Part shown: positions 8,958 through 17,681 of the stretch, piece after piece | How the letters are laid out: every line of letters begins with the position of its first letter | How positions within the stretch are numbered: the first letter of the stretch is position 1 | NCBI GenBank assembly: GCA_902789445.1 | Contig: CADAOB010000018.1 | Location: 43,047-77,545, forward strand | Source of the DNA: an uncultured Bacteroidia bacterium | GTDB lineage: Bacteria; Bacteroidota; Bacteroidia; Bacteroidales; UBA932 | Reading direction: 5' to 3' | Length of the DNA stretch: 34,499 nucleotides | The notes under the pieces: model-generated | What the model saw: only the letters and a program-made list of their open reading frames with translations | Database searches by the model: none | Told to the model about the DNA's origin: nothing | Translations under genes and position numbers: made by a program

Positions 8958-10823
8958 TCAGTCGAGCAGTTCCTCGCTCCGCTTGATGAAATCGGCCAGG
9001 GCCTTTCCTTTCAGCATGCCGTTCGACAGCAGGGCCAGGTCCGTAACCTGACGGAGCAGGGTATTGTCGGCGGTAAGGGCCTTGACGCCCGTCTCTCCCA
9101 TGATCTTGCGGACCACCGGATTCTCGGCGTTGACCGTGATGTTGTAGCTTTCGGGCAGTTCGCCGTAGAAGTTCATGCCGCCGCCCAGCGCCGCCATGTC
9201 GCGGTAACGGCGCATGAATTCGCTCTGCGTGATCAGGATCGGCACATTCGTCTCGCCCAGGTTTTCGACCTTGACTTCATACTTGTTCTCTTTCGGGAGG
9301 ATTTCCTCAAAGACACCGGTCACATATTTGGCGTCCTCTTCCGAAATCTCGAACTTCGTGCGTTCCTCCTTCTCGACCAGCCGGTCGATGGCGTCGGCAT
9401 CCACGCGCTTGAAGGTGACGTCCTTCAATTTGCCTTCCAGCAGGTTCACGAAGTGTGCATCGAGCGGGCAGTCGAACACCAGCACGTTGTAGCCCTTCGC
9501 CTTGGCCGCCTCCACCTGGGGATACTGGGCCACCGGGTCGGTGCAGTAGAGATAGACGACCTTCTTGTCCTTGTTCGTCTGGGCTTCCTTGATCTTCTCG
9601 CCGTACTCCTCGTATTTGTAGAACTTGCCCTCGGTGTCCTTCAGCAGCGCGAACTTGAGCGCACGCTCGCAGAATTTCTCGTCGGTGAGCATGCCGTACT
9701 CGATGAAGAGTTTCAGGTTGTCCCATTTCTGCTCGAATTCCTCCTTCTTGTTCCTGGCGATCTCTTCGAGCCGGTCGGCCACCTTTTTCGTGATATAGGT
9801 GGAGATCTTCTTCACGTTGGCGTCTTCCTGCAGGTAGCTGCGCGAGACGTTCAGCGGGATGTCGGGCGAGTCGATGACCCCGTGCAGCAGGGTCAGGAAT
9901 TCCGGCACGATGTTCTCGACCGAGTCGGTGACGAACATCTGGTTGCAGTAGAGCTGGATCTTGTTGCGCGTGACCTCGAGACGGTCCTTGATCTTCGGGA
10001 AATAGAGGATACCGGTCAGGTTGAACGGGTAATCCACGTTGAGGTGGATGTGGAAGAGGGGATCCTCCTGCATCGGGTAGAGTTTGTTGTAGAAGGTCAG
10101 GTAGTCCTCGTCCTTGAGTTCGCTGGGCTTGCGGGTCCACAGCGGCTCGGTGTCGTTGATGATGTTGTCCTTGTCGGTATCGACATACTTGCCGTCCTTC
10201 CATTCTTTCTGCTTGCCCATGCAGATCGGGACGGGCATGAACTTGCAGTACTTGTTCAGCAGGGCGCCCACTTTCGCTTCTTCGGCAAACTCTTCGCTGT
10301 CCGAGTCGAGGAAGAGCGTAATGGTCGTGCCGCGGTCGTCCTTCTTGCTTTCACCCATCGTAAAGTCGGGCTCTCCCTGGCATTCCCACTTGACGGCCTT
10401 GGCCCCTTCCTTATACGACAGGGTCTCGATGCGCACTTTCTGCGACACCATGAAGGCCGAGTAGAAGCCCAGGCCGAAGTGGCCGATGATGCTGCCGGCC
10501 TTGTCCTTGTATTTCTCCAGGAACTCGCCAGCCGAGGAGAATGCGATCTGGTTGATGTACTTGTCCACCTCTTCTTCGGTCATGCCGATGCCCCGGTCGG
10601 TGATCTTGATGGTCTTGGCCTTGTTGTCCACGTCCACGTGGATGGTCAGGTCGCCGAGTTCGCCCTTGAAGTCGCCGGTTCCGGCGAGGGCTTTGAGCTT
10701 CTGGGTCGCATCCACGGCATTGGCCACGAGTTCGCGCAGGAAGATATCATGGTCGGAATACAAGAATTTTTTGATGACCGGAAAGATATTTTCCGTTGTC
10801 ACGCCGATTTTTCCTTTCGTCAT
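8958..10823 (-). CDS. htpG: Molecular chaperone HtpG (Hsp90 family)
   Basis: A 621-residue ATP-dependent cytoplasmic chaperone, of normal bacterial length. GHKL ATPase motifs are all present: FLRELVANAVDA with Glu31 (catalytic) and Asn35, DRGIGMT at 76-82 (Asp76), and GHFGLGFYSAFMV from about residue 114. The middle domain carries the catalytic-loop arginine region NVSRSYLQED, and the C-terminal dimerisation domain is present although the extreme end is short. ATG at 10821-10823 follows an AT-rich leader typical of the phylum. The gene is monocistronic on the minus strand; its stop directly abuts the stop of the phosphatase gene, with no intergenic base. Confidence 0.97.
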   Translation of the reverse strand: MTKGKIGVTTENIFPVIKKFLYSDHDIFLRELVANAVDATQKLKALAGTGDFKGELGDLTIHVDVDNKAKTIKITDRGIGMTEEEVDKYINQIAFSSAGEFLEKYKDKAGSIIGHFGLGFYSAFMVSQKVRIETLSYKEGAKAVKWECQGEPDFTMGESKKDDRGTTITLFLDSDSEEFAEEAKVGALLNKYCKFMPVPICMGKQKEWKDGKYVDTDKDNIINDTEPLWTRKPSELKDEDYLTFYNKLYPMQEDPLFHIHLNVDYPFNLTGILYFPKIKDRLEVTRNKIQLYCNQMFVTDSVENIVPEFLTLLHGVIDSPDIPLNVSRSYLQEDANVKKISTYITKKVADRLEEIARNKKEEFEQKWDNLKLFIEYGMLTDEKFCERALKFALLKDTEGKFYKYEEYGEKIKEAQTNKDKKVVYLYCTDPVAQYPQVEAAKAKGYNVLVFDCPLDAHFVNLLEGKLKDVTFKRVDADAIDRLVEKEERTKFEISEEDAKYVTGVFEEILPKENKYEVKVENLGETNVPILITQSEFMRRYRDMAALGGGMNFYGELPESYNITVNAENPVVRKIMGETGVKALTADNTLLRQVTDLALLSNGMLKGKALADFIKRSEELLD

Positions 10824-10869
10824 AGCTATCTTTTTTTATATTTTTCGTTTCTGCGGGGCTGAAAATCAA

Positions 10870-10899
10870 AAAAGATACCATCGGCGCTCGTCCGACAAT
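10870..10899 (-). promoter_or_regulatory. Possible htpG promoter
   Basis: On the minus strand TATCTTTT (10877 down to 10870) resembles the -7 TAnnTTTG box with one mismatch. ATTG lies 18 bases upstream as a weak -33 element. It sits about 45 bases before the htpG ATG. Both boxes are imperfect. Confidence 0.3.
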
Positions 10900-11014
10900 T
10901 TGTCAGTTTTTTGGAAAACGGCTGCCCGGGGCCGGTCCGACGGCCGCCGAATCCGGATTTTCCGGCACTTTTGCGAGATGCTGGAAACTTCATCCAAGTT
11001 CATTCTCCGCGTTT

Positions 11015-11044
11015 TTTTCTGTGGGTGGGGGCACTGTAGTTTTG
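11015..11044 (+). promoter_or_regulatory. Probable promoter of the fimbrial operon
   Basis: TAGTTTTG at 11037-11044 is an exact TAnnTTTG -7 match. A T-rich -33 region (TTTT at 11015-11018) lies 18 bases upstream. Transcription would start near 11051, leaving a leader of under 20 bases before the ATG at 11069. No invertible-promoter repeats were noticed around it, unlike many phase-variable Bacteroidota surface operons. Confidence 0.55.
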
Positions 11045-11068
11045 CAGCCGTAAACATTTCGCGGCTTT

Positions 11069-11653
11069 ATGAAACATCGCATCGCTCTGGCAATCTGCCT
11101 GCTTTTTTCCACCTCCCTGACCGCCCAGGATTTCTCCCTTTCCACCAATCTGCTGGACTGGGCAAACCTGGGGACCGTCAACCTGCAGGCCGGCTATCCG
11201 CTTGGCCGGCACGCTTCGCTCCACGCGGGCGTCCGCTACAATCCCTGGAATTTCGGCTCGGTAGAGAAGGGGAACCCCTTCCAGAACCGGGCGCGTACGG
11301 CTTATCTGGCCACGCGCTGGTGGCCCTGGAACGTCTATTCATCCTGGTGGTGCGGCATCCGGCTGCAAGCCGAAGAGTATAACCGCGGCGGCCTTTTCCG
11401 GAAAATGAAGACGGAGGAGGGCGTAGCGGCCGGCCTGGGCCTTTCCGGCGGCTACAGCTGGATGATCTCCGACCATTGGAATCTCGACCTGGGCCTGGGG
11501 CTCTGGGCCGGAAAAGCGTGGTACACGCAGTATCGATGCCCGCGCTGCGGGCGCGTGCTGTCTTTCCCGGACGGCCGGCCAGTGCGGGAGGTATCCAAAT
11601 GGTTCATCCTTCCATCCAACGCAACGCAAGTATCCCTGATCTATATTTTCTGA
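11069..11653 (+). CDS. DUF3575 outer-membrane protein of the fimbrial operon
   Basis: A 194-residue protein with a cleavable signal peptide (residues 1-20, ending SLTAQ). Alternating amphipathic strands (LQAGYPLGRHASLHAGVRY, GLGLSGGYSWMISDHWNLDL) and a C-terminal phenylalanine (VSLIYIF) fit a small outer-membrane beta-barrel. DUF3575 genes are typically found at the head of FimA/Mfa-type fimbrial loci in Bacteroidales, as here. A CPRCG loop (Cys157, Cys160) is inserted before the final strand and could form a disulfide. It is the first gene of the operon, five bases ahead of the next ATG. A role in anchoring or export of fimbriae is inferred from context only. Confidence 0.8.
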   Translation: MKHRIALAICLLFSTSLTAQDFSLSTNLLDWANLGTVNLQAGYPLGRHASLHAGVRYNPWNFGSVEKGNPFQNRARTAYLATRWWPWNVYSSWWCGIRLQAEEYNRGGLFRKMKTEEGVAAGLGLSGGYSWMISDHWNLDLGLGLWAGKAWYTQYRCPRCGRVLSFPDGRPVREVSKWFILPSNATQVSLIYIF

Positions 11654-11657
11654 CACC

Positions 11658-13646
11658 ATGAGACGCTTTTTCCCCTTTGCGGCCGGAAGCCCGGCCCTGC
11701 CGGCGCTCCTGTGCCTGTTGCTGGCGGTATCGTGTACCACTTCGCGCAAGGCGCAGCAGCTGAACGAGCAGCAGCTGAGCGCTTCGCTGGCCCTGCCGGC
11801 AGAGGCCGGGCACAGCTTCCGGGAACTGGACCTGCCCCATGCCGGACAGGAGCCGGACAGCCTCAGGATCCACGACTTCCAGGGGCGGGAGGTCATCATC
11901 ATGAACGCCGTGCGCGATGACAGCAGCGGCGAGATGGTGGCCAACGAGACCCTGCAGGCCGCGCGGGTGACGGCCCGTTTCCGCCATGTCGCGGAACGGC
12001 ACGGACGGGTGGACCTGGCTTTCCAGGTCATCGTCCCGGCCGCGATGCAGGACAGCCGCTGGCAGGTCCGTTTCCATCCCAGCATGGACATCCTGGGCCA
12101 GACCGTTCCGCTCGACGACATCCTGATTACGGGAAAAGACTACCGCAAGGCCCAGTTGCGCGGCTACCAGCAGTATGAGCGCTTCCTGCGCTCGATCATC
12201 ACCGACTCGACCCGCTTCATCGACCGTCATCAGCTGGAAGTCTTCATCCAGCGCAACATTCCGGCGCTGTATGCTTTCCGCCGGGACACGTCCATCGTCA
12301 CCGACGGGCAGTTCGCTTCGGTGTACGGCGTTACCGAGCGTGAAGCCATCGACTACTACACCTACGGCCTGCTGGTGCGCCGCAACGAACGCAAGATCCG
12401 GGACAAGGACAAGATGTTCCGCAAATATGTCAAGGCCCCTTTCCAGGACGGTCACCTGCGGCTTGACACGCTGATCGTCAACGAAGCGGGGGAGTTTGTC
12501 TATAACTACGTGCAGACCATCGCCACGCGCCCCCGCCTGCGGAAGGTGGACATCCGCCTGCAGGGCGAAGTCTGCGAGCAGGACAGACGGGTCTATGACG
12601 TGCCGCCGAGCGAGCCGCTGACTTTCTACATCAGCTCGCTGAGCGCCTTCGTGGACGGAAGGGAACGCTATCTCGACCAGGTGGTCTCCCGCCGTGTGGA
12701 CCTGCGGGACGAGGCCCGCCTGCTCTTTGAGCTGGGAGACGATGCCGTCCGCCAGGAACTGGGCGACAACCGGCTCGAAATCGACCGGATCTGCGGCACG
12801 CTGGGCGCGCTCCTGGCCGATTCGGAATTCGACCTGGACAGCATTGTGGTGACGGCCCATGCTTCCCCCGAAGGATCCTGGCGCACCAACGGCGAACTCT
12901 CGCAGCGGCGCGGGCGCAGCGTCGGACGCTATTTCGCGGACTTCATGCGGCGCTATGCCGACTCGCTCGACCGTTCGCAGGGAATCCGCATGACCCTCGA
13001 CGGCACCCTGGCCGATGCGGAGCATCGCGAACGCCCCGAGATCCGTTTCAGCAGTTATGCCGTCCCGGAGAACTGGGAACTGCTCGACCGCCTGGTAGCG
13101 GAAGACAGCTGGCTGAGCGAAGCACAGAAAGCCGCCTATCAGCTGCGCCGGCAGGAAGCCGATCCGGACCAGCGCGAACTGGCCATGCGGGAGGATGATT
13201 ACTATCCCTATCTGTCGAAAGAACTCTACCCGCAACTGCGTACCGTGGTCTTCGACATCCGCCTGCACCGGCGCAACATGCTGCAGGATACCATCCATAC
13301 CACGGTGCTTGATACGGTGTATATGAATGGCGTCCAGGCGATCCGGGACCGGGAATACCAGCAGGCGCTGACCCTGCTGCGGCCCTATGCTGACTTCAAT
13401 ACCGCCATCGCATACTGCTGCCTCGACTACAATGCGAGTGCCCTGTCCATCCTCGAGCGCCTGGACCGGACCGCCGAAGTGAATTATATGCTGGCGCTGC
13501 TCTATGCCCGCACGGGCGATGAACGCAGTGCCGTAGCGTGTTACCTCCACGCCTGCACCCAGAACAGCGCCTTCGTGCACCGGGGCAATCTCGACCCGGA
13601 AATCAGCGCCCTGATCCGCAAATACGATCTCAACCGTGAATCCTGA
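11658..13646 (+). CDS. Fimbrial-operon lipoprotein with OmpA-like segment and repeat-like C-terminus
   Basis: A 662-residue lipoprotein: hydrophobic signal, lipobox LLAVSC (Cys26). Residues about 45-300 show no family I recognise with certainty; their position in the locus recalls the DUF3868-type partner of DUF3575 proteins. Residues about 370-450 contain IVVTAHASPEGSW and NGELSQRRGRSVGRYF, matching the OmpA/MotB-like peptidoglycan-binding pattern (hASPEG, then N-x2-LS-x2-R). The C-terminal 100 residues (REYQQALTLLRPYADF, ALSILERLDRTAEVNYMLALLY) look like TPR-type helical repeats. Together these suggest a protein linking the fimbrial machinery to cell wall or partner subunits (inference). 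It is followed after 19 bases by the first fimbrillin. Confidence 0.7.
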   Translation: MRRFFPFAAGSPALPALLCLLLAVSCTTSRKAQQLNEQQLSASLALPAEAGHSFRELDLPHAGQEPDSLRIHDFQGREVIIMNAVRDDSSGEMVANETLQAARVTARFRHVAERHGRVDLAFQVIVPAAMQDSRWQVRFHPSMDILGQTVPLDDILITGKDYRKAQLRGYQQYERFLRSIITDSTRFIDRHQLEVFIQRNIPALYAFRRDTSIVTDGQFASVYGVTEREAIDYYTYGLLVRRNERKIRDKDKMFRKYVKAPFQDGHLRLDTLIVNEAGEFVYNYVQTIATRPRLRKVDIRLQGEVCEQDRRVYDVPPSEPLTFYISSLSAFVDGRERYLDQVVSRRVDLRDEARLLFELGDDAVRQELGDNRLEIDRICGTLGALLADSEFDLDSIVVTAHASPEGSWRTNGELSQRRGRSVGRYFADFMRRYADSLDRSQGIRMTLDGTLADAEHRERPEIRFSSYAVPENWELLDRLVAEDSWLSEAQKAAYQLRRQEADPDQRELAMREDDYYPYLSKELYPQLRTVVFDIRLHRRNMLQDTIHTTVLDTVYMNGVQAIRDREYQQALTLLRPYADFNTAIAYCCLDYNASALSILERLDRTAEVNYMLALLYARTGDERSAVACYLHACTQNSAFVHRGNLDPEISALIRKYDLNRES

Positions 13647-13665
13647 AATACAAAGATACTGACCG

Positions 13666-14670
13666 ATGAAACGTTTTTTATTTGTGACCGGTGCACTCCT
13701 TGTCGCAGCCCTGGGCTGCGACAGGGAGCCCTGTGCCGTTTGTACCGATGAATTCCAGGCGCGCCATGTGTCGCTGGCCCTGGCGGGTTGCGCCCTGCCC
13801 ACGAAATCGTCCGACAGTCAGTCGCCTGAAGAAAGCTGGGTGGCTGAAAGCGTCCTTTATGTGTTCAGCCGGACGGGCGCGCTCGTGGACAGTTATGCAT
13901 CCACCGAGGGCCGCTTTGACTTTTACCTGACCGACGAACTGTATGATTTCGTCGTGGTGGCCAACAGGACGGACCTGCCCCGGACGGAGGTTTCGGAGGA
14001 AACGCTGTCCGCCCTGCGGGTCCGTCTGGCAGACAATGCCGTCGGCAATTTCCAGATGGCCGGTTCTCTGGCCAAGCATCTGATCGAGGCTGACGAAAAG
14101 ATTACGGTCGAAGTGTCCCGCCTCGCTGGGAAGGTGAGCTATACCATCCGGACGGCTTTTACAGGCCCGCTCGCCGGGAAGGAATTCCGGGTGGAGGACA
14201 TCTACCTGACCAATGTTTCCGGCGAAAACAACCTGGGCCTTTCGCGCTGTGCACCGGCGTCGGATGCGCTGTGGTACAACCGGATGGATCTCGACGATCC
14301 GCCGCTGCCGGATTATCCGGCCCGCTTGCTGCAGGCGCATCTGGACCGGCGGATGGCTGCTTCCGACAGCTTGACCGACGGGCCCTGTTTCTATCCTTTC
14401 CCCAACGAATCGCCGGACAGCCACGACCGCGCGAAGTGGGGGAGCCGCTGTACGCGGCTCGTGGTGCGGGCCACGCTGGGCGGCCGGACGACGTATTATC
14501 CGGTCACGTTCCCGCAGATCGAACGCAACCACCATTATGCCGTGGACCTTACCATTTCAAACTATGGGGTTGAGCATCCGGAAGATCCGGTATCCTCCTA
14601 TGCGGGCGTGGCAGCTTCCGTCACCGTGGCTGAATGGTCCGACGGCGGCTCCCTGCAGGGGCGTTATTGA
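13666..14670 (+). CDS. Fimbrillin-family lipoprotein 1 (FimA/Mfa type V pilin)
   Basis: A 334-residue lipoprotein precursor (lipobox VAALGC, Cys18). Mature sequence follows the fimbrillin plan: a TKS motif after the first strand, ESVLYVFSRTGALVDSY, DFVVVANRTDL, then NFQMAGS, and a C-terminal half ending with YYPVTFPQIERNHHYAVDLT and a final VTVAEW strand. Type V fimbrillins are exported as lipoproteins, cleaved by an outer-membrane protease after a basic residue and polymerised by donor-strand exchange. This copy diverges most from the two that follow, and it has cysteine-rich mature termini (CDREPCAVC). It could be the shaft or an accessory subunit; sequence alone cannot tell. Confidence 0.82.
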   Translation: MKRFLFVTGALLVAALGCDREPCAVCTDEFQARHVSLALAGCALPTKSSDSQSPEESWVAESVLYVFSRTGALVDSYASTEGRFDFYLTDELYDFVVVANRTDLPRTEVSEETLSALRVRLADNAVGNFQMAGSLAKHLIEADEKITVEVSRLAGKVSYTIRTAFTGPLAGKEFRVEDIYLTNVSGENNLGLSRCAPASDALWYNRMDLDDPPLPDYPARLLQAHLDRRMAASDSLTDGPCFYPFPNESPDSHDRAKWGSRCTRLVVRATLGGRTTYYPVTFPQIERNHHYAVDLTISNYGVEHPEDPVSSYAGVAASVTVAEWSDGGSLQGRY

Positions 14671-14705
14671 AAAGACTTTTACCCAATTTATACCAATACA
14701 AGCGT

Positions 14706-15767
14706 ATGAAACGAATCATTCTTTTTGCTGCAGCAGGCCTGATGGGCCTGGCAGCCTGCACCCAGCTCGACGGCCCGCAGAACCTGGCCGGCGAAGGGGC
14801 CCTGCTCATCTCCGTGAACAGCGGAGCCGGTATCGACACCAAGGCGGCGGATGTAAATCCTGCCGGCAAGGATGCGGATCTCCATGACATCCAGCTTTTC
14901 CTCTTTTCATCCGACGGCTCGCTGTACCGGCGGGAAGCCCTCTCCGGGACGGAGACCAGCCGGACGCTCGACCGCGTCAAAACCGGCAGCTATGACATCG
15001 TGGCCGTGGCCAATGCCCCGGCATTGACGCAGATCCAGACGAAGGCGGCGCTCGAGCAGGAAACCATCACCCTCGACCTCAATCAAGTGGACCAGGGCTT
15101 CCTCATGGCCGGGCAGACGGCTTCCGCCGTGACAGTGACCGGCGGCGCCACGTCGCCGGCCCGTGCCGAGATCACCGTCCGGCGCCACGTGGGCCGTGTG
15201 CGGCTGACGAGCGTGGAGAACGCCATTCCGCTGGCTTACGGCGAGCTGAAGGTGGAATGTGCCTTTCTGGAAAATGGCCTGGGCAGCTGGAATTATGCCG
15301 GAAACGGCGATCCTTCCGGCTATGTTAACTATGCCGGCCGCAAGAAAGGGAAGAATACCTCGGCCGACGCTGCCGATTTCATTGCGCGGGCGGCTGATGC
15401 CGATTGTGAACAGCTGACTTTCAAGGCACTGGGGCGGTCTGTGGCCAACGGCGGGACCGAAACTTTCGATGTGCCGTTCTACACGTTCCCCAACCGGCAG
15501 ACGGCTTCCGGAGACCACTTCGACGGCGCGACCTCCGAGGCGGCCTGCGCCCGCCTTGTGCTGAAGGCTTCCTATGGCTCCGGCCAGAGCTGGTATTATC
15601 CCGTGACGATCGAGAATCTGGAGCGCAACAAGAGCTACGATGTCTCGTTCATCATCCACGGACCCGGCTCGACGGACCCGAACAAGAAGGTTGAGAGCGG
15701 CAGTCTCGAGGTGGTGATCCGGGTCGATCCCTGGGGCGCCGGCGGTGAATTTACAGGTGAATTCTGA
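14706..15767 (+). CDS. Fimbrillin-family lipoprotein 2 (FimA/Mfa type V pilin)
   Basis: A 353-residue precursor. I use ATG 14706, which directly precedes the signal peptide; the same frame is open upstream inside the previous gene but would add an implausible basic extension. Lipobox MGLAAC (Cys18). Hallmarks: TKAADV after the first mature strand, DIQLFLFSSDGSLYRRE, SYDIVAVANAP, QGFLMAGQT, FYTFPNRQ, WYYPVTIENLERNKSYDVSF, and a last strand VVIRVDPW. It resembles the third fimbrillin closely in layout, suggesting duplication. The gap to the preceding stop is 35 bases; the next gene starts 19 bases on. Confidence 0.88.
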   Translation: MKRIILFAAAGLMGLAACTQLDGPQNLAGEGALLISVNSGAGIDTKAADVNPAGKDADLHDIQLFLFSSDGSLYRREALSGTETSRTLDRVKTGSYDIVAVANAPALTQIQTKAALEQETITLDLNQVDQGFLMAGQTASAVTVTGGATSPARAEITVRRHVGRVRLTSVENAIPLAYGELKVECAFLENGLGSWNYAGNGDPSGYVNYAGRKKGKNTSADAADFIARAADADCEQLTFKALGRSVANGGTETFDVPFYTFPNRQTASGDHFDGATSEAACARLVLKASYGSGQSWYYPVTIENLERNKSYDVSFIIHGPGSTDPNKKVESGSLEVVIRVDPWGAGGEFTGEF

Positions 15768-15786
15768 TGGAAAACCAGCCGATGCC

Positions 15787-16875
15787 ATGAAACAGGTATT
15801 CCTGATCGCAAGCTGCGTGCTTGCCATGATGCTTTCCGCATCCTGTGCTGACCGGCTCTCGGAGACGGGGGCGGGGAGTCTGTCCATCGTCATCTCCGAT
15901 GCGGACGGCCTTTCGACCAAAGCATCCGACGTGACGGAACTCGCCTATGAAAAGGCGGTCAACAACCTGCAGATCTTTATTTTTGAGGGCGAGACGCTTT
16001 TCCGCTACGAAAAAGTCACGTCCGGTATCGGCTCCCTGCCCTGGAGTACGACCTATCCGGACCTGAAGGCGGGTTCCTACAAGGTATATGTCGTTGCCAA
16101 TGCGGCCGACCTGGGTTCTGTCGCCTCCGAAACGGCGCTCCAGGAGCAGGTCGTCCGCCTGTCGGATTGCCGGCTGGATGCAGCCGGTTTCGTGATGGCC
16201 GGCAGTGCGACGGCGGCCGTCGGCGGCGGAAGCACGGCGACCGCAGCCGTCGCCCTGACGCGCTTTGCGGCCCGTGTCCGGCTGGTATCCATCGAAAACC
16301 AGGTTCCGGCCACCTACGCCTCCGGCGGTGCCGTGACGGTCAAAAGCGTGTTCCTGATCAACGCTTTGGGAACCTGGAACCTGGGTGGCGGCGGTGCCGC
16401 CTCCGAATGGGTGAACCTGGGCGGCCGGGCCGCCGGCCGGCAGGCTTCGACCATGCGCAGCGACTATATCGCCGCGCAGGCGCAGGTCAATCCGGCCGCC
16501 TATCAGCCGCAGGTGTTCCGGGCGGACGGCAGTTCGGTGGCGCGCGGCGTGCGGAAAGATTATGCGGATTACTGCTTCTACAGTTTCCCGAACGCGGTCA
16601 CGACCGACCATACCGGCAACACCGCCACGACCGCTTCCGGCGCCCTGGCGCGGCTCGTCGTGCTGGCGACGGTCAACGGAGCGGACTGGTGGTATCCCGT
16701 CACCCTGTTCAAGGAGGGCAAAGGACTGGCGCGCAACACCTCGTACGACGTGCGCCTGATCCTGCGGGCTACCGGTTCGGCCGATCCGAATGAACCGGTC
16801 GGCAAGGGCAGCCTGACGGCTTCCGTGTCGGTCAACCCCTGGACGCCCGGGGCGGAATATACGGAAACGATATGA
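15787..16875 (+). CDS. Fimbrillin-family lipoprotein 3 (FimA/Mfa type V pilin)
   Basis: A 362-residue precursor from ATG 15787 (an upstream in-frame start lies inside the previous gene's 3' end and is rejected). Lipobox MLSASC (Cys20). Fimbrillin features: LSTKASDVTE, VNNLQIFIFEGETLF, SYKVYVVANAADL, AGFVMAGSATA, CFYSFPNAV, WWYPVTLFKE and a final VSVNPWTPG strand. These align one-for-one with fimbrillin 2. Glycine/alanine-rich stretches (GGGSTATAAVALT, GGGGAASEWVNLGG) are longer here. The stop overlaps the next ATG (ATGA), so it is translationally coupled to the FimB/Mfa2-like gene. Confidence 0.88.
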   Translation: MKQVFLIASCVLAMMLSASCADRLSETGAGSLSIVISDADGLSTKASDVTELAYEKAVNNLQIFIFEGETLFRYEKVTSGIGSLPWSTTYPDLKAGSYKVYVVANAADLGSVASETALQEQVVRLSDCRLDAAGFVMAGSATAAVGGGSTATAAVALTRFAARVRLVSIENQVPATYASGGAVTVKSVFLINALGTWNLGGGGAASEWVNLGGRAAGRQASTMRSDYIAAQAQVNPAAYQPQVFRADGSSVARGVRKDYADYCFYSFPNAVTTDHTGNTATTASGALARLVVLATVNGADWWYPVTLFKEGKGLARNTSYDVRLILRATGSADPNEPVGKGSLTASVSVNPWTPGAEYTETI

Positions 16876-17681
16876 AAAACGTGGTTTTCCGTCTGATTCT
16901 GCTGCTGGCCGCTACGGGCTGCACGGTTCTGGAAGACAGGCTCCCGTGTCCCTGTTATCTGGACATCGACTATCGGGAAGTCCTTTCGGCCGCCTGGCCG
17001 GCTGACTGGGAAGGCTGCGTGGACGTGACGCTCTATGCCCCGCCACCCGTCTGGACGGAAAACCGTCGGATGGCGGAGTGCCCCGACATCGAAGAAGTGG
17101 CCGTGGACAAGGCGCAGGTCCGGGTCGTCTCGCTGGTACACAACCGGCCGCTGCGGGAATTCCTTTCCGCAGGGACCGCGGTGACCTATGAGGCCGGCAA
17201 TCAGATCGATTCGCTCTACGTCCATACCGAAACGGTGGACTGCACCGGGGAGGAAGCCCGCAGCGTCCTTCGCCCGCACAAACAGTTCTCGACCCTTTTC
17301 TTTACGGACGAGGCGGGCGGCGACATTTGCCGGAGCTACAATCTGGTAATCCGCGGTTCGACCTGTGGCTTTGATGCCGCGGATTTTACCGCCATCGACG
17401 GCGCCTACCTGTACACGGTGCAGGAAAACGACGGGGCCGGACGCATCAGCGTCCGGATTCCCCGTCAGCGGCGCAGCGACCTGGTGCTGGAATTCTGGGA
17501 CAAGGACGACCATACGCGCCGTTTCACCAGTCCGGTCGGATTGTATCTCTTTGCGGCTGGTTATGATCAGGATGCTATTGATCTTCAGGATTATACGATC
17601 CGGATTGATTTTCGGCAGGCCCTGCTCTATCTCCGGGTCTCCGACTGGGAGACCGAACGAGTCTTTGCTTTGTATGACTGA
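16872..17681 (+). CDS. FimB/Mfa2-family fimbrial anchor or minor subunit lipoprotein
   Basis: A 269-residue lipoprotein (lipobox LAATGC, Cys17). The mature N-terminus EDRLPCPCYLDIDY (Cys26, Cys28) carries the characteristic D-R-x2-CP-x-L signature of the FimB/Mfa2 family. In Porphyromonas gingivalis these proteins stay lipid-anchored and hold and limit the length of the fimbria. Tandem beta-sandwich architecture is suggested by SYNLVIRGSTCGFD and VRIPRQRRSDLVLEF. It overlaps the upstream fimbrillin by four bases and the downstream giant gene by one (TGATG), so all three are tightly coupled. Confidence 0.87.
   Translation: MKNVVFRLILLLAATGCTVLEDRLPCPCYLDIDYREVLSAAWPADWEGCVDVTLYAPPPVWTENRRMAECPDIEEVAVDKAQVRVVSLVHNRPLREFLSAGTAVTYEAGNQIDSLYVHTETVDCTGEEARSVLRPHKQFSTLFFTDEAGGDICRSYNLVIRGSTCGFDAADFTAIDGAYLYTVQENDGAGRISVRIPRQRRSDLVLEFWDKDDHTRRFTSPVGLYLFAAGYDQDAIDLQDYTIRIDFRQALLYLRVSDWETERVFALYD

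Noticed and set aside
11604-13802. A 732-codon minus-strand frame opposite the fimbrial lipoprotein gene
   Set aside because: Antisense to a lipoprotein gene with a clear signal peptide and operon position; no domain similarity.
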